Below, in pieces: positions 51,677 to 60,372 of a stretch of DNA of 64,000 bases. A program made the position numbers and the translations under genes. This DNA comes from Chloroflexota bacterium. GTDB taxonomy: Bacteria; Chloroflexota; Anaerolineae; Aggregatilineales; UBA2796. Location of the stretch: assembly GCA_021325095.1 (NCBI GenBank), contig JAJPHV010000152.1, forward strand, positions 38,135 to 102,134, read 5' to 3'. The stretch's first letter is position 1; each line of letters opens with the position of its first letter. Below the pieces are notes generated by a model. It was not told the origin of the DNA. It did no database searches and saw only the letters and a list, made by a program, of their open reading frames with translations.

Positions 51677-52666
51677 ATGACCTTTCGCATCATCGTCACA
51701 GCGCGCTCGTTCGGCGCAGCCAGCGGCCCGCATCACGACTTTCTGCGCGAAAATGGCTGCGAGGTTGATCTGCGCGCCAAAGCGCACCCGATGAGCGCCT
51801 CTGAACTATGCGAGGTGATCGGCGGCTACGATGGGGCGATCCTGGGCCTGGACACCTGCGACGCCTCGGTGATCGAACGCGCCGACAGGCTGCGCGTGAT
51901 CTCGCGCTACGGTTCCGGTGTCGATCAGGTCGATCTGGATGCGGCAGCGCGGCGTGGAATCGCCGTGACAAACACGCCGGGAGCCAATAAGATCGCCGTC
52001 GCCGAACTGGCTATCGGGCTGATCTTCGCGCTGGCCCGGAACATCCCGCAGGTCGCCTGCGCCGCGCGGCAAGGCACGGCCAGACGCACGCCTGGTTGGG
52101 AACTTACCGGGAAAACGCTGGGCATCGTCGGCCTGGGCGCAATCGGGCGCGAGGTGGCCGTGCGCGGGCAGGCGCTCGGAATGCGCGTCATCGCGCACGA
52201 TCCGTTCTTCGTGGGCGACGCCGCACCTGTGCCGCTGGTCGATCTGCCAACGCTGCTCCGCGAGTCGGACGTGATCTCGCTGCACTGCGCGCTGACGCCG
52301 CAGACGGAACGCCTGATCGACGCGGCCCGGATCGCACAGATGCGAGATGGAGCGTGCGTCGTCAACACGGCACGCGGCGGCCTGATCGACGAGGAAGCGC
52401 TGCACGGGGCCTTGCAGAGCGGCAAGCTGCTTGGCGCAGCCGCCGACGTGCTGCGCGACGATCCGCCGCCCGTCGATCACCCGCTGCTGGCGCTGGATAA
52501 CTTCATTTACCTGCCACATCTGGGCGCGACGACCCGCGAATCCGTGCAGCGCATGAGCCTGATGGCCGCGCAAAACCTGGTGGCGGTGCTGCGCGGCGAC
52601 CCGTGCGACTACGTGGTGAATGCCACCGCACTCAAAGAGCACCAATCTGGAAAGGAACAGGCATGA
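51677..52666 (+). CDS. D-2-hydroxyacid dehydrogenase (SerA-like)
   Basis: The ATG at 51677 lies 13 bp after the isomerase stop. The 329-aa product has the N-terminal substrate domain with RVISRYGSGVDQVDL, NAD-binding VGLGAIG (151-157), NTARGGLID with catalytic Arg233 and LPHLGAT with catalytic His281. At the place where the family normally has the catalytic Glu (DVFE) the text is DVLR. This makes phosphoglycerate dehydrogenase activity less certain and suggests a different 2-hydroxyacid. The ATGA overlap with the next gene shows coupled translation. Confidence 0.9.
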   Translation: MTFRIIVTARSFGAASGPHHDFLRENGCEVDLRAKAHPMSASELCEVIGGYDGAILGLDTCDASVIERADRLRVISRYGSGVDQVDLDAAARRGIAVTNTPGANKIAVAELAIGLIFALARNIPQVACAARQGTARRTPGWELTGKTLGIVGLGAIGREVAVRGQALGMRVIAHDPFFVGDAAPVPLVDLPTLLRESDVISLHCALTPQTERLIDAARIAQMRDGACVVNTARGGLIDEEALHGALQSGKLLGAAADVLRDDPPPVDHPLLALDNFIYLPHLGATTRESVQRMSLMAAQNLVAVLRGDPCDYVVNATALKEHQSGKEQA

Positions 52667-53616
52667 GCGCGCAGCCGAACCGCCTGGAACCGGCAACGGT
52701 CCCAACGATGTATTTTGTTGGCGTCACGACGACCAGATCGTCGATCATGAAAATCTTCCCGAAGTGGTCGGAGATTCTGGGCCTGGGCGCGCGGCTGGTC
52801 GGCTACGACGCCGAACCTCATGCGCCTGCGGAGACATATCGCGCCATTGTCCAGCACATCAAGCACGATCCGCTGTCAATTGGCGCGCTGGTCACGACGC
52901 ACAAGATCGATCTGCTGACGGCAGCCCGTGACCTGCTCGACTACCTTGATCCCTACGCCGAATTGTGCGGCGAGGTATCCTCGATCTCCAAGCGCGACGG
53001 GCGGCTGGAAGGGCACGCTAAAGACCCGATCACGTCGGGGTTGGCCTGGGAGGCGTTCGTCGAGCCGGGCTACTGGGGCCGCACCAACGCCGAGGTGTTG
53101 TGCCTGGGTGCGGGCGGCTCGGCAGTCGCCATCAGCGTGTATGTGGCGGGCCTCCAGGATCAGGCGGATCGCCCGCGCAGGTTTATCGCGGTCAACCGCA
53201 GCCAGCCGCGCCTGGATGCCCTGAAAGCGGTTCAGGACAAACTCAAGACCGACATTGAATTTGAATACATTTTGAACGAAGACCCTCGCAAAAACGACCA
53301 GTACATGGCCGCCCTGCCGCCCGGTTCGATGGTCATCAACGCGACGGGCATGGGCAAGGACCGGCCCGGCTCGCCGATCACCGACGCAGGTCTGTTTCCG
53401 CAAAACGGCATGGCCTGGGAACTCAACTATCGCGGCGAACTGGACTTTTTACACCAGGCGGAGCGGCAGGCCCGCACCCGTAACCTGAAGATCGAAGACG
53501 GCTGGACTTATTTCGTGCACGGCTGGAGCCAGGTGGTGGCGCAGGTTTTCCACCTCGACCTGACGCCGGAACTGTTCAAAGAACTGGACAGGGCAGCGGC
53601 CAGCATCCGAGCGTAG
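52663..53616 (+). CDS. Shikimate-dehydrogenase-like oxidoreductase
   Basis: The ATG at 52663 overlaps the previous stop (ATGA). The 317-aa product has the AroE fold: ALVTTHKID with catalytic Lys81, AKDPITSG with catalytic Asp121, Rossmann loop LGAGGSAVAI (148-157), NRSQPRLDAL and NATGMGKD. AroE normally has about 275 residues; this one is longer and lacks the typical SxS shikimate-binding start. It probably oxidises another cyclic polyol or quinate-like compound with NAD(P). Operon context with isomerase and 2-hydroxyacid dehydrogenase suggests a catabolic pathway. The chorismate route is less likely. Confidence 0.82.
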   Translation: MSAQPNRLEPATVPTMYFVGVTTTRSSIMKIFPKWSEILGLGARLVGYDAEPHAPAETYRAIVQHIKHDPLSIGALVTTHKIDLLTAARDLLDYLDPYAELCGEVSSISKRDGRLEGHAKDPITSGLAWEAFVEPGYWGRTNAEVLCLGAGGSAVAISVYVAGLQDQADRPRRFIAVNRSQPRLDALKAVQDKLKTDIEFEYILNEDPRKNDQYMAALPPGSMVINATGMGKDRPGSPITDAGLFPQNGMAWELNYRGELDFLHQAERQARTRNLKIEDGWTYFVHGWSQVVAQVFHLDLTPELFKELDRAAASIRA

Positions 53617-53784
53617 GGCTGCCAGTTCACGCCCATCGTTCGGCAGTCAATCCTCCCCAGGCCGTCTTGAGCCGGATTCAAGCGGCCAGCCATCCGGATT
53701 CACCGGATACCCTCGAAGACTGCCCCGCCAGTGTTACAATTGTCTGGTCGGATCGCCCCTGCCGCTATCTGAATCACACGACGG

Positions 53785-53850
53785 GGCAAACAGAAGCATT
53801 GTCGCCCGGTTCCCCTGTCTGCTTGCGGAGAGGGGGCAGGGGCTGAGGTT
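53785..53850. repeat. GC-rich palindromic repeat, copy 1
   Basis: The text contains GTTCCCCTGTCTGCTTGCGG followed by AGAGGGGGCAGGGGCTGAGG, resembling in mirrored order the repeats at 61.3 and 63.8 kb. It lies in the 267-bp gap before purA and is non-coding. It is a dispersed repeat of the REP type, presumably host-encoded. Confidence 0.6.
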
Positions 53851-53883
53851 TTCCATTCTGGCTGTTACCGAGAGGATACGACA

Positions 53884-55173
53884 TTGCCCGCAACAGTTTT
53901 GATCGGAGCGCAATGGGGGGACGAAGGGAAAGGCCGCGTTGCCGATTGGCTGGCGGCGCAGGCCGAGATCGTGGCGCGCTACGCGGGCGGCGATAACGCC
54001 GGACATACGGTGCGCGTGGGCGACAATACTTTCAAACTGCACCTGATCCCGTCCGGCATCCTGCACCCCGGCGTGGTGTGCATTCTCGGCACCGGGACTG
54101 TGGTGAACCCGCTGACGCTGATGCAGGAGATAGCCGATCTGCGCAGGAGCGGAATCGAGGTGACGCCGGACTGCCTGCTGATCGATGGCCGCGCCCACAT
54201 CATCACTCCGGCGCACATCGCGCTGGACGCGGCGAGTGAAACGTCGCGGGGCGGCGAGGCGATTGGCACGACCCGGCGCGGTATTGGCCCGGCCTACATG
54301 AGCAAAATGGGCCGCACCGGGATTCGTGCCCATTCGATGACCGACCCCGAACGCTTTGGCGACCAGCTTCAAAAGGCGATCCGGGACGGCAACTGGACGC
54401 TGCAAGCGCTGTACGGCCAGAAGCCTCTGGATGCGACGGCGGTGATCGCGCAGTACGTTGACGCAGCGCGCCAACTGGCTCCGTTTGTCCGGGATGCGGT
54501 GGTCTTTATCCACCAGGCACTGGACGCGGGCAAGCGCGTGCTGTGCGAGGGGGCGCAAGGGACGCTGCTGGACGTCGATCACGGTATGTACCCGTTCGTC
54601 ACCAGTTCGTCGCCCACCGTTGGCGGCGCATTGACCGGGTTGGGGTTTGGCCCGCGCCACGTGGAGCGCGTGGTGGGCGTCGCCAAAGCTTTCAGCACCC
54701 GTGTGGGCAGCGGCCCATTCCCTACCGAACTGAAGGGCGAACTGGGCGACAAGCTGCGCGGCACGGGCGATAAACCCTGGGACGAGTACGGCACGACCAC
54801 CGGGCGCCCGCGCCGCTGTGGCTGGCTGGACGCGGTGGTATTGCGCTATTCGGCGCAGCTCAACGGCCTGACGGAACTGGTTATCAACAAGCTGGACGTT
54901 CTGAGCGGCTTTGATGAACTGAAAATCGCGGTGGCGTATAATATAGACGGTCAGCGGGTGACGACACTGCCCTACGACCTGGCCCTGTTGGAACGCGCTG
55001 AACCTGTATACGAAACGCTGCCCGGCTGGTCCGAGGACGTTATGGACGTGCGAAGTGTGGCCGATTTGCCTGCCAATGCGCGGCAGTACATCGGGGCGAT
55101 TGAGCGGATCGTCCGCCTGCCGATCACGTCCATTGGCGTCGGCCCGGCCCGCGACCAGGTGATCTTGCCATGA
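53884..55173 (+). CDS. purA: Adenylosuccinate synthetase, TTG start
   Basis: The 429-aa product has GAQWGDEGKG near the N terminus (GTP-binding loop and catalytic Asp), the GGDNAGHTV segment with catalytic His, GTTRRGIGPAY, and late TTTGRPRRCGW and TELVINKLDVL motifs. It joins IMP and aspartate, using GTP, to make adenylosuccinate on the AMP branch of purine synthesis. The start codon is TTG at 53884, behind GAGAGGAT; no ATG exists at the expected place. Its stop overlaps the start of the next gene by 4 bp. Confidence 0.97.
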   Translation: MPATVLIGAQWGDEGKGRVADWLAAQAEIVARYAGGDNAGHTVRVGDNTFKLHLIPSGILHPGVVCILGTGTVVNPLTLMQEIADLRRSGIEVTPDCLLIDGRAHIITPAHIALDAASETSRGGEAIGTTRRGIGPAYMSKMGRTGIRAHSMTDPERFGDQLQKAIRDGNWTLQALYGQKPLDATAVIAQYVDAARQLAPFVRDAVVFIHQALDAGKRVLCEGAQGTLLDVDHGMYPFVTSSSPTVGGALTGLGFGPRHVERVVGVAKAFSTRVGSGPFPTELKGELGDKLRGTGDKPWDEYGTTTGRPRRCGWLDAVVLRYSAQLNGLTELVINKLDVLSGFDELKIAVAYNIDGQRVTTLPYDLALLERAEPVYETLPGWSEDVMDVRSVADLPANARQYIGAIERIVRLPITSIGVGPARDQVILP

Positions 55174-56084
55174 GTGATGCGTCCTACGCCTACCAGATGG
55201 AAAGGCCCGTAGACTACGTGCCACAGCGCGTGGTGTCGCTGGTGCCGAGTATGACGGAGTCGCTTTTTGACCTGAACCTGGGCAGCCGCGTCATCGGGGT
55301 CACCGACTACTGCACGCGCCCCGCCGAAGGCGTGCGGCGGCTGCCCAGGCTCGGTGGCACGAAGAATCCGAACATCGAGGCTATTGTTGCGCTGCGGCCT
55401 GACCTGGTGATCATGAACCAGGAAGAAAACCGCCGCGCCGATGCGGAAGCGCTACAAGCGGCAGGTATTCCAACCTGGGTGACGCACCCCAACACGGTGC
55501 GGGAAGCGCTCGACCTGCTGTGGACGATCATGGACGTTTTTGAGGAACCGTCGATGGTTCCGCGCGTGCGCCTGATCGAAGTCGCCTACGAATGGACGCT
55601 GGGCGTCACCAAAGAACAAACGCCGAAACGGGTCTTGGTCCCCATCTGGCGCGACCCCTGGATGACCTTCAACCGCGAAACGTACATTCACGATCTGCTC
55701 AGTACGTGCGGTGCCGAGAACGTCTTTGCGGATCGAGTGCGCCGCTACCCGCTTCGGGCCGACCTGGGGCTGGCCGAAGCGTTGCCCGCCGATGACCCGC
55801 GCCTCCAAGACCGGGACACGCGCTACCCGCGCATTACGCTGGAGGAGGTGGTCGCCGCGCAGCCGGAGATCGTGCTGCTGCCCGACGAACCCTACGTATT
55901 CACGCAGGCTGATGCCGACGAAATAGCCCGGCTGGACATCCCGGCGGCCAGGAACGGGCAAATACACCTGGTCGATGGCAGTCTCCTGACGTGGCACGGC
56001 ACGCGCATTGCCTACGCGCTGCGCGATCTGCCGCCGCTGCTGGGGACGGCTCGCCCCGAAAGCATTGAAAGCAGGACAGAGTAG
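55170..56084 (+). CDS. Helical-backbone metal receptor, BtuF-like, without signal peptide
   Basis: The 304-aa product matches cobalamin/iron-siderophore binding proteins: RVVSLVPSMTESLFDLNLG, VIGVTDYCTRP, PDLVIMNQEENRR and a C-terminal ITLEEVVAAQPEIVLLPDEPY. BtuF is normally exported, but no signal peptide or lipobox is visible here, so it may act in the cytoplasm. Its ATG overlaps the purA stop, and a PAS kinase gene follows after 2 bp. ECF transporter genes lie downstream, so a link to cofactor or metal uptake is possible. Confidence 0.85.
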   Translation: MSDASYAYQMERPVDYVPQRVVSLVPSMTESLFDLNLGSRVIGVTDYCTRPAEGVRRLPRLGGTKNPNIEAIVALRPDLVIMNQEENRRADAEALQAAGIPTWVTHPNTVREALDLLWTIMDVFEEPSMVPRVRLIEVAYEWTLGVTKEQTPKRVLVPIWRDPWMTFNRETYIHDLLSTCGAENVFADRVRRYPLRADLGLAEALPADDPRLQDRDTRYPRITLEEVVAAQPEIVLLPDEPYVFTQADADEIARLDIPAARNGQIHLVDGSLLTWHGTRIAYALRDLPPLLGTARPESIESRTE

Positions 56085-56086
56085 GC

Positions 56087-57097
56087 ATGGAACCGGCGCT
56101 ATCGGAAGCGTTGCTGAACAGTATCTTGCTGCCCATCATTGCCACAGACAAGCAGGGCCGCACGCTAGGGCTGAACGACGCCGCCCGCCGTTTGCTGCCG
56201 CCGGATAGCGCGGAGCCAGTTGGCAAGCGCCTGGACAAGCTGTTCCCGGAATGGAAGGCGCTGCTCACCGAAATGCGGGGCAGTCACGAGGCATTCCGGC
56301 GCGAGGTGCAGCTTGACAGCAGCCGCGTGGCCGAGGCGAGTGTGACGCCGGTGCGCGATTATGGTTGGGCGGTGACGATCTACGACATTTCGCCTTTTAA
56401 GGACATTGAACAGGCCAAGAACAACCTGCTGGGCGAAGTGACCCACGACCTGAAAAGCCCGCTGGCCGCCATTCTGTCCTTTGCCGATCTGGTGCGAGCT
56501 TCCGGCCCGCTGAACCCCAAGCAGGAGCAATTCCTGGGGCGGATCACCTCGGCGGCCACCCGCATGACGGAGCAGGTTCATCAACTGCTGGACGTAGTCT
56601 GGATCGAGGCGGGCATGAAGCTGACGCTGGTCGAGGTCAACCTGCTGCAACTGGTGAAGTCCACGCTGGAGATCATCGAGCCGCGCGCCGCCGCCAGGCA
56701 CATCCGCTTCGTGCTGGAAGCGCCCGCTACAGTCCCGACGATCACCGCCGACAACAACCGCCTGGGGCAGGTGATCGCCAACCTGGTGAACAACGCGGTT
56801 AAGTATTCGCCCGAAAACACCACCATCACCCTCAAAATCTGGACGGAGCAGAACGAGATCGCGCTGTCCGTCCATGACCAGGGCCTGGGCATTGCGGCGG
56901 AACACCTGGATAATCTGTTCCAGCGCTTCTACCGTGTGAAGAGCCACCAGACCCGGCAGATCGAAGGAACGGGCCTGGGGCTGTACATTGCCCGCTCCAT
57001 CGTCGAGCAGCACGATGGGCGGATCACCGTCGAGAGCGAACCCGGCGTCGGCAGCACGTTCACCATCTATCTGCCGCTCAGTCTGCAAACAGCCTGA
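56087..57097 (+). CDS. PAS-domain sensor histidine kinase
   Basis: The 336-aa product is soluble: a PAS domain (about residues 8-105), HisKA with phospho-accepting His120 in GEVTHDLKSPL, and an HATPase domain with NLVNNAVKYSPEN, DQGLGIA, FQRFYRVKS and GTGLGLYIA motifs. There are no membrane helices, so it senses a cytoplasmic signal or a bound cofactor. It directly follows the metal-receptor gene (2-bp gap), which may supply the input. No response regulator is encoded next to it. Confidence 0.93.
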   Translation: MEPALSEALLNSILLPIIATDKQGRTLGLNDAARRLLPPDSAEPVGKRLDKLFPEWKALLTEMRGSHEAFRREVQLDSSRVAEASVTPVRDYGWAVTIYDISPFKDIEQAKNNLLGEVTHDLKSPLAAILSFADLVRASGPLNPKQEQFLGRITSAATRMTEQVHQLLDVVWIEAGMKLTLVEVNLLQLVKSTLEIIEPRAAARHIRFVLEAPATVPTITADNNRLGQVIANLVNNAVKYSPENTTITLKIWTEQNEIALSVHDQGLGIAAEHLDNLFQRFYRVKSHQTRQIEGTGLGLYIARSIVEQHDGRITVESEPGVGSTFTIYLPLSLQTA

Positions 57098-57191
57098 GCC
57101 GCTGCTCTCACCTCACTGCATAGACGGCGCAAGATTCGAGCCACTGGTTTTCAGCAACAATCGACGGCCAGAGTGCGGTACAATCTCCTTC

Positions 57192-57998
57192 ATGGACGCA
57201 ATCGCCCTTGAGCATGTTTCGTTCACCTACCCGGACGGGCCGCAGGCGCTTCGTGACGTAACGCTGACCATCCCGGTGGGGCAGTTCGTGGCGCTGGTCG
57301 GGGCCAACGGCTCCGGTAAATCAACCCTGGCCCGCCATCTGATCGGCCTGCTGCGCCCGACAACAGGCCGCGTCATCGTCAATGGGCTGGACGCGGCGGG
57401 CAGGTCGGTGGGCGAGCTGGTGCACCACGTGGGTTTTGCCTTCCAGCACCCGGAGCAGCAGTTGTTCAGCCCGTCGGTGCGGGAGGAGATCGCCTTTGGC
57501 CCCCGCAACCTGGGGCTGCGCGGCGCGGCGCTGGACGAGCGCGTCTCGGAGACGCTGGATCGCTTCGGGCTGCGCGACTATGCAAGCCATCCGCCTGCTG
57601 TGTTGAGCTTCAGCCTGCGGCGGCTGGTGGCGCTGGCCTCGGTTGCTGCGCTGCGCACGCCGATCCTGGTGTTGGACGAGCCGCTGGTCGGGCTGGATGG
57701 CCTTTGGCGGCGGCGCGTCATCGCCTGGCTGATGGCTCACCACCAGGCGGGCGGCACGATCCTGATGGTCACCCATCACATGCGCCTCGCCGCTAAAGTG
57801 GATCGGATTATCATGCTGCGCAACGGTGAGGTTGTGCTCGACCAGCCGCCCGTTGATTTCTTTCGCCATGCCGACCTGCTGCATTACGCTGGCCTGAGCG
57901 AGCCGATGACGGTTGCCCTCTCGCGCAGCCTCGGCCACGATGTTCCGGCGCTTCGGGTGCGTGAACTGGCACAGCGCTTGCTGGATAGCGGTCTATGA
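57192..57998 (+). CDS. ECF transporter ATPase with altered ABC signature
   Basis: The ATG at 57192 gives a 268-aa protein; the longer frame upstream is not supported. It has Walker A GANGSGKST (37-45), Q-loop Gln85 in FQHPEQQLFSP, Walker B ILVLDEP (158-164) and the H-loop VTHH, and it fits EcfA/CbiO. The ABC signature, normally LSGGQ, reads LSFSL at 138-142, followed by RRLVALAS. This is unusual and would weaken ATP hydrolysis at one site. It is followed immediately by the T-subunit gene; no second ATPase is present nearby. Confidence 0.9.
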   Translation: MDAIALEHVSFTYPDGPQALRDVTLTIPVGQFVALVGANGSGKSTLARHLIGLLRPTTGRVIVNGLDAAGRSVGELVHHVGFAFQHPEQQLFSPSVREEIAFGPRNLGLRGAALDERVSETLDRFGLRDYASHPPAVLSFSLRRLVALASVAALRTPILVLDEPLVGLDGLWRRRVIAWLMAHHQAGGTILMVTHHMRLAAKVDRIIMLRNGEVVLDQPPVDFFRHADLLHYAGLSEPMTVALSRSLGHDVPALRVRELAQRLLDSGL

Positions 57999-58759
57999 GC
58001 CTCTCGACTAGCGTTTATGTGCCGCGCCAGTCGTGGCTGCACGATCTCGATCCGCGCGTCAAGCTGTGGGCGGCGCTGGCCGGAATCGCACTGTGTTTTC
58101 TGGCGGCACGTCTGCCATTCCTGGTGGCGCTGTACATCGTGACGGCGCTGGCGCTGCGTTCGAGCGGCATCCCCTGGTCGCGCACCCGCTCCATTTTCCA
58201 GGCTTTGCTGCCCTTTACGCTCCTGATCCTGCTGCTGCAACCCTGGTTTTTCCTTTCAGGCGCGACGCTTGTGCAAATCGGGCCACTGCGCCTGACAACG
58301 GACGGTCTGCTCGGCGCGGCGCTGCTGGCTGTGCGCGCCAATGTCCTGGCGTTGCTGGCGCTGATGCCCCTACTGACAACCCCCGAAGACCGCGTGATCC
58401 TGGGCATGGTCAAGCTCGGCCTGCCGTACCGCGTGGGCCTGACGATCACGCTGGCGCTGCGCTACCTGCCCAGTGCGTCGGCGCTGTTCAACATGGTGCG
58501 GCAGGCCCAGGAAGCGCGCGGCTTTAGCGCCGGGTCGGGGCGCTGGCTGGCAAAAGCACGCAGTTTCTTCCCGGTGCTGATCGCGGTGATCATCGCATCG
58601 ATCCGGTTGAGCGATCAACTCACACTGTCAATGGCGGTGCGTGGCCTGGGCAGCGGCCCGCGCAGCACGTGGCGGGACATTCAGATGCGGGCGACGGATT
58701 GGCTGGCTGCTGGGGTGGTGGGGATTGTAGCCGGGGCGGTGGTTGCCCTGATGCGGTGA
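57995..58759 (+). CDS. ECF transporter transmembrane T subunit
   Basis: The ATG overlaps the stop of the ATPase gene. The 254-aa product has five to six transmembrane helices and the two coupling motifs QEARGF and AVRGLG, in which Arg contacts the ATPases. It is the scaffold that joins a substrate-specific S subunit to the ATPases for vitamin or metal import. No S subunit is encoded in the window, so it is either encoded elsewhere or shared. Confidence 0.92.
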   Translation: MSLSTSVYVPRQSWLHDLDPRVKLWAALAGIALCFLAARLPFLVALYIVTALALRSSGIPWSRTRSIFQALLPFTLLILLLQPWFFLSGATLVQIGPLRLTTDGLLGAALLAVRANVLALLALMPLLTTPEDRVILGMVKLGLPYRVGLTITLALRYLPSASALFNMVRQAQEARGFSAGSGRWLAKARSFFPVLIAVIIASIRLSDQLTLSMAVRGLGSGPRSTWRDIQMRATDWLAAGVVGIVAGAVVALMR

Positions 58760-58783
58760 GTGATGCTGGACGTGCAAAACGGA

Positions 58784-58805
58784 AGCGCCCACCGAAGTGG
58801 GCGCT
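58784..58805 (-). terminator. Terminator between ecfT-like and flp-like genes
   Basis: AGCGCCCAC (58784-58792) and GTGGGCGCT (58797-58805) form a perfect 9-bp stem with a CGAA loop. The minus strand continues with TCCGTTTTG, so it serves the pilin gene; it may also stop the convergent ECF transcript. Confidence 0.8.
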
Positions 58806-58826
58806 CTGCATTGGGTGTGGCCCCGA

Positions 58827-58973
58827 TTAGAGGGCGCTGACGATGTTGGAGAAAATGTTCCCGATGGCCGGGCCGAGGAGCGCCAGAATGACGATCACGA
58901 CGACGGCTACCAAGACCAGGATCAACGCATACTCTACGAGGCCCTGGCCTTCCTCACGTGGAAGGTACAACAT
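58827..58973 (-). CDS. Flp/Fap-type pilin
   Basis: The ATG at 58973 behind AAAGGAG gives a 48-aa peptide: a short leader with the Glu-rich REEGQGLVEYALILVLVA cleavage region of type IVb Flp pilins, followed by one long hydrophobic helix. The prepilin peptidase cuts before the hydrophobic part, and the subunits form thin Tad pili for adhesion. No tad assembly genes are in the window; it stands alone with its own promoter and terminator. Confidence 0.9.
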   Translation of the reverse strand: MLYLPREEGQGLVEYALILVLVAVVVIVILALLGPAIGNIFSNIVSAL

Positions 58974-59023
58974 GATGATTTCTCCTTTGACTAGATAAAA
59001 GGCTCCAATCGGAGTCAACATTG

Positions 59024-59053
59024 AGATTAGCATAATTGCACAGAGAATGTCAA
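59024..59053 (-). promoter_or_regulatory. Promoter of the flp-like gene
   Basis: On the minus strand TTGACA (59048-59053) and TAATCT (59024-59029) are 18 bp apart, about 50 bp upstream of the pilin start codon. Confidence 0.5.
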
Positions 59054-59134
59054 TAGCTCTGCCTGTGGAAATTGAGAATTAACACAACTTTTTTACAAAA
59101 TTTACGCTTTTCACGTTTTGGGGCTGACGCTTGT

Positions 59135-59164
59135 TTGACACAGCGGGTAAACATCGGCTATGCT
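59135..59164 (+). promoter_or_regulatory. Promoter of the ArsR-type regulator gene
   Basis: TTGACA (59135-59140) and TATGCT (59159-59164) are 18 bp apart, about 38 bp upstream of the start codon at 59202. Confidence 0.65.
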
Positions 59165-59201
59165 CATTTGATGAATTGACGAATTCGATTACGAGACGAA
59201 C

Positions 59202-60266
59202 ATGCCATTTGAAGTCATTGAGACGCTCGATCCGCTAACCGCCCTGGTCGAGTTTCGCACCTCTGCCGTATACGAGATGGTCTTCAGCATCCAAACCTGG
59301 CTCAAACCGCTGCGGCGACAAGAAGCGTGGGCCAGGCGAGTTTCAGAGGCACTTCCGCCCGCCCTGTCCAAAGAACTCCGCTATCTTTATCAGGAGTTCA
59401 GCGACGGCGGGCTTTATTTCGAGTTGCCTGTGGACTACGCCGATCACGGCGACGTGCCGGGCTTCCTGGATTACGTGCGTGGCCTTTCGGACACGCAATT
59501 CTGCTTTTACTTGCTTGGCCGGACGATTCCGCAGCATGAACTGGCCGATCTGCTGCCCGACGGCGACGCGGTGCGTGCGGCGCTGAACGACAAAAGTGAA
59601 CACTACGAGTGGTACGGGCGCTACATCGATCCCATCCTGGAAGATATTGCCGGTTTCCGCAGCCGCCTGGTGAAAGCGTGGCAAACGTACTGGACAGTCT
59701 TTTTCCAGCACGAGATTGCTCCGCTCGAACCGATCTGGGCGGCAGGTATACAGGAAAAACGGAACATCCTGGAACGCGAAGGCGGGCGCGTCCTGCTCGA
59801 AAAAGTGACCGGGCGGAGCGAATTGCCGCCCGAACTGCCTGCCGGAATGCCCATCACCTCCGTCACGTTCATGCCCGTGTGCCTGCTGCCCTCCCGCGTC
59901 TGCCGTTTCTACGGCTACGGCAACGTGACCATCCTGTTCGATCCGCAGTACAATGAGGCTAACCGGGCTGTGGTCGAACAGGCCAAAAATGAAGCGATGG
60001 CAACCCTTAAGGCCCTCAACGACGAGACACGCTTGGAAATCTTGCGGCTGATCGTCCAGCACCAGAAGGGCCACCCACACGGCAAGATCATCGCCGAAAA
60101 GATCGGGTTTTCGGCATCGGCGGTCTCACGCCATCTGGCGCTGCTCAAAGAGGGGAACCTGATCGTAGAGGAGCCGCACAAGAACCTGATCACGTACCGC
60201 TTCCAGCGCGAAACGCTGACCAGCCTGGTCGATAAACTGCTGGATTACCTATATAGCGAGGCCTGA
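59202..60266 (+). CDS. ArsR-type regulator with large N-terminal domain
   Basis: The 354-aa product is much longer than a classic ArsR repressor. Residues about 265-345 form the winged helix (LKALNDETRLEILRLIV and SASAVSRHLALLKEGNLI). The N-terminal 250 residues resemble the helical DUF5937-type domain of long ArsR proteins from Chloroflexota and Actinobacteria and probably bind a ligand. It binds DNA as a dimer and usually represses an adjacent gene. It has its own consensus promoter; the TIR gene lies downstream after 106 bp. Confidence 0.85.
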   Translation: MPFEVIETLDPLTALVEFRTSAVYEMVFSIQTWLKPLRRQEAWARRVSEALPPALSKELRYLYQEFSDGGLYFELPVDYADHGDVPGFLDYVRGLSDTQFCFYLLGRTIPQHELADLLPDGDAVRAALNDKSEHYEWYGRYIDPILEDIAGFRSRLVKAWQTYWTVFFQHEIAPLEPIWAAGIQEKRNILEREGGRVLLEKVTGRSELPPELPAGMPITSVTFMPVCLLPSRVCRFYGYGNVTILFDPQYNEANRAVVEQAKNEAMATLKALNDETRLEILRLIVQHQKGHPHGKIIAEKIGFSASAVSRHLALLKEGNLIVEEPHKNLITYRFQRETLTSLVDKLLDYLYSEA

Positions 60267-60372
60267 ACGACAGGCGTTCAGCCGCATGGCGATCAATTAG
60301 CCTCATTCCCGATGCCCGCTCCACAGTTGTGCAGACAGGTTATGCACGGTTAGACCGGGAAGGATAGGAAAC

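Noticed and set aside
53734..55224. 496-codon minus-strand frame opposite purA
   Set aside because: PurA motifs on the plus strand are complete; the opposite frame is compositional.
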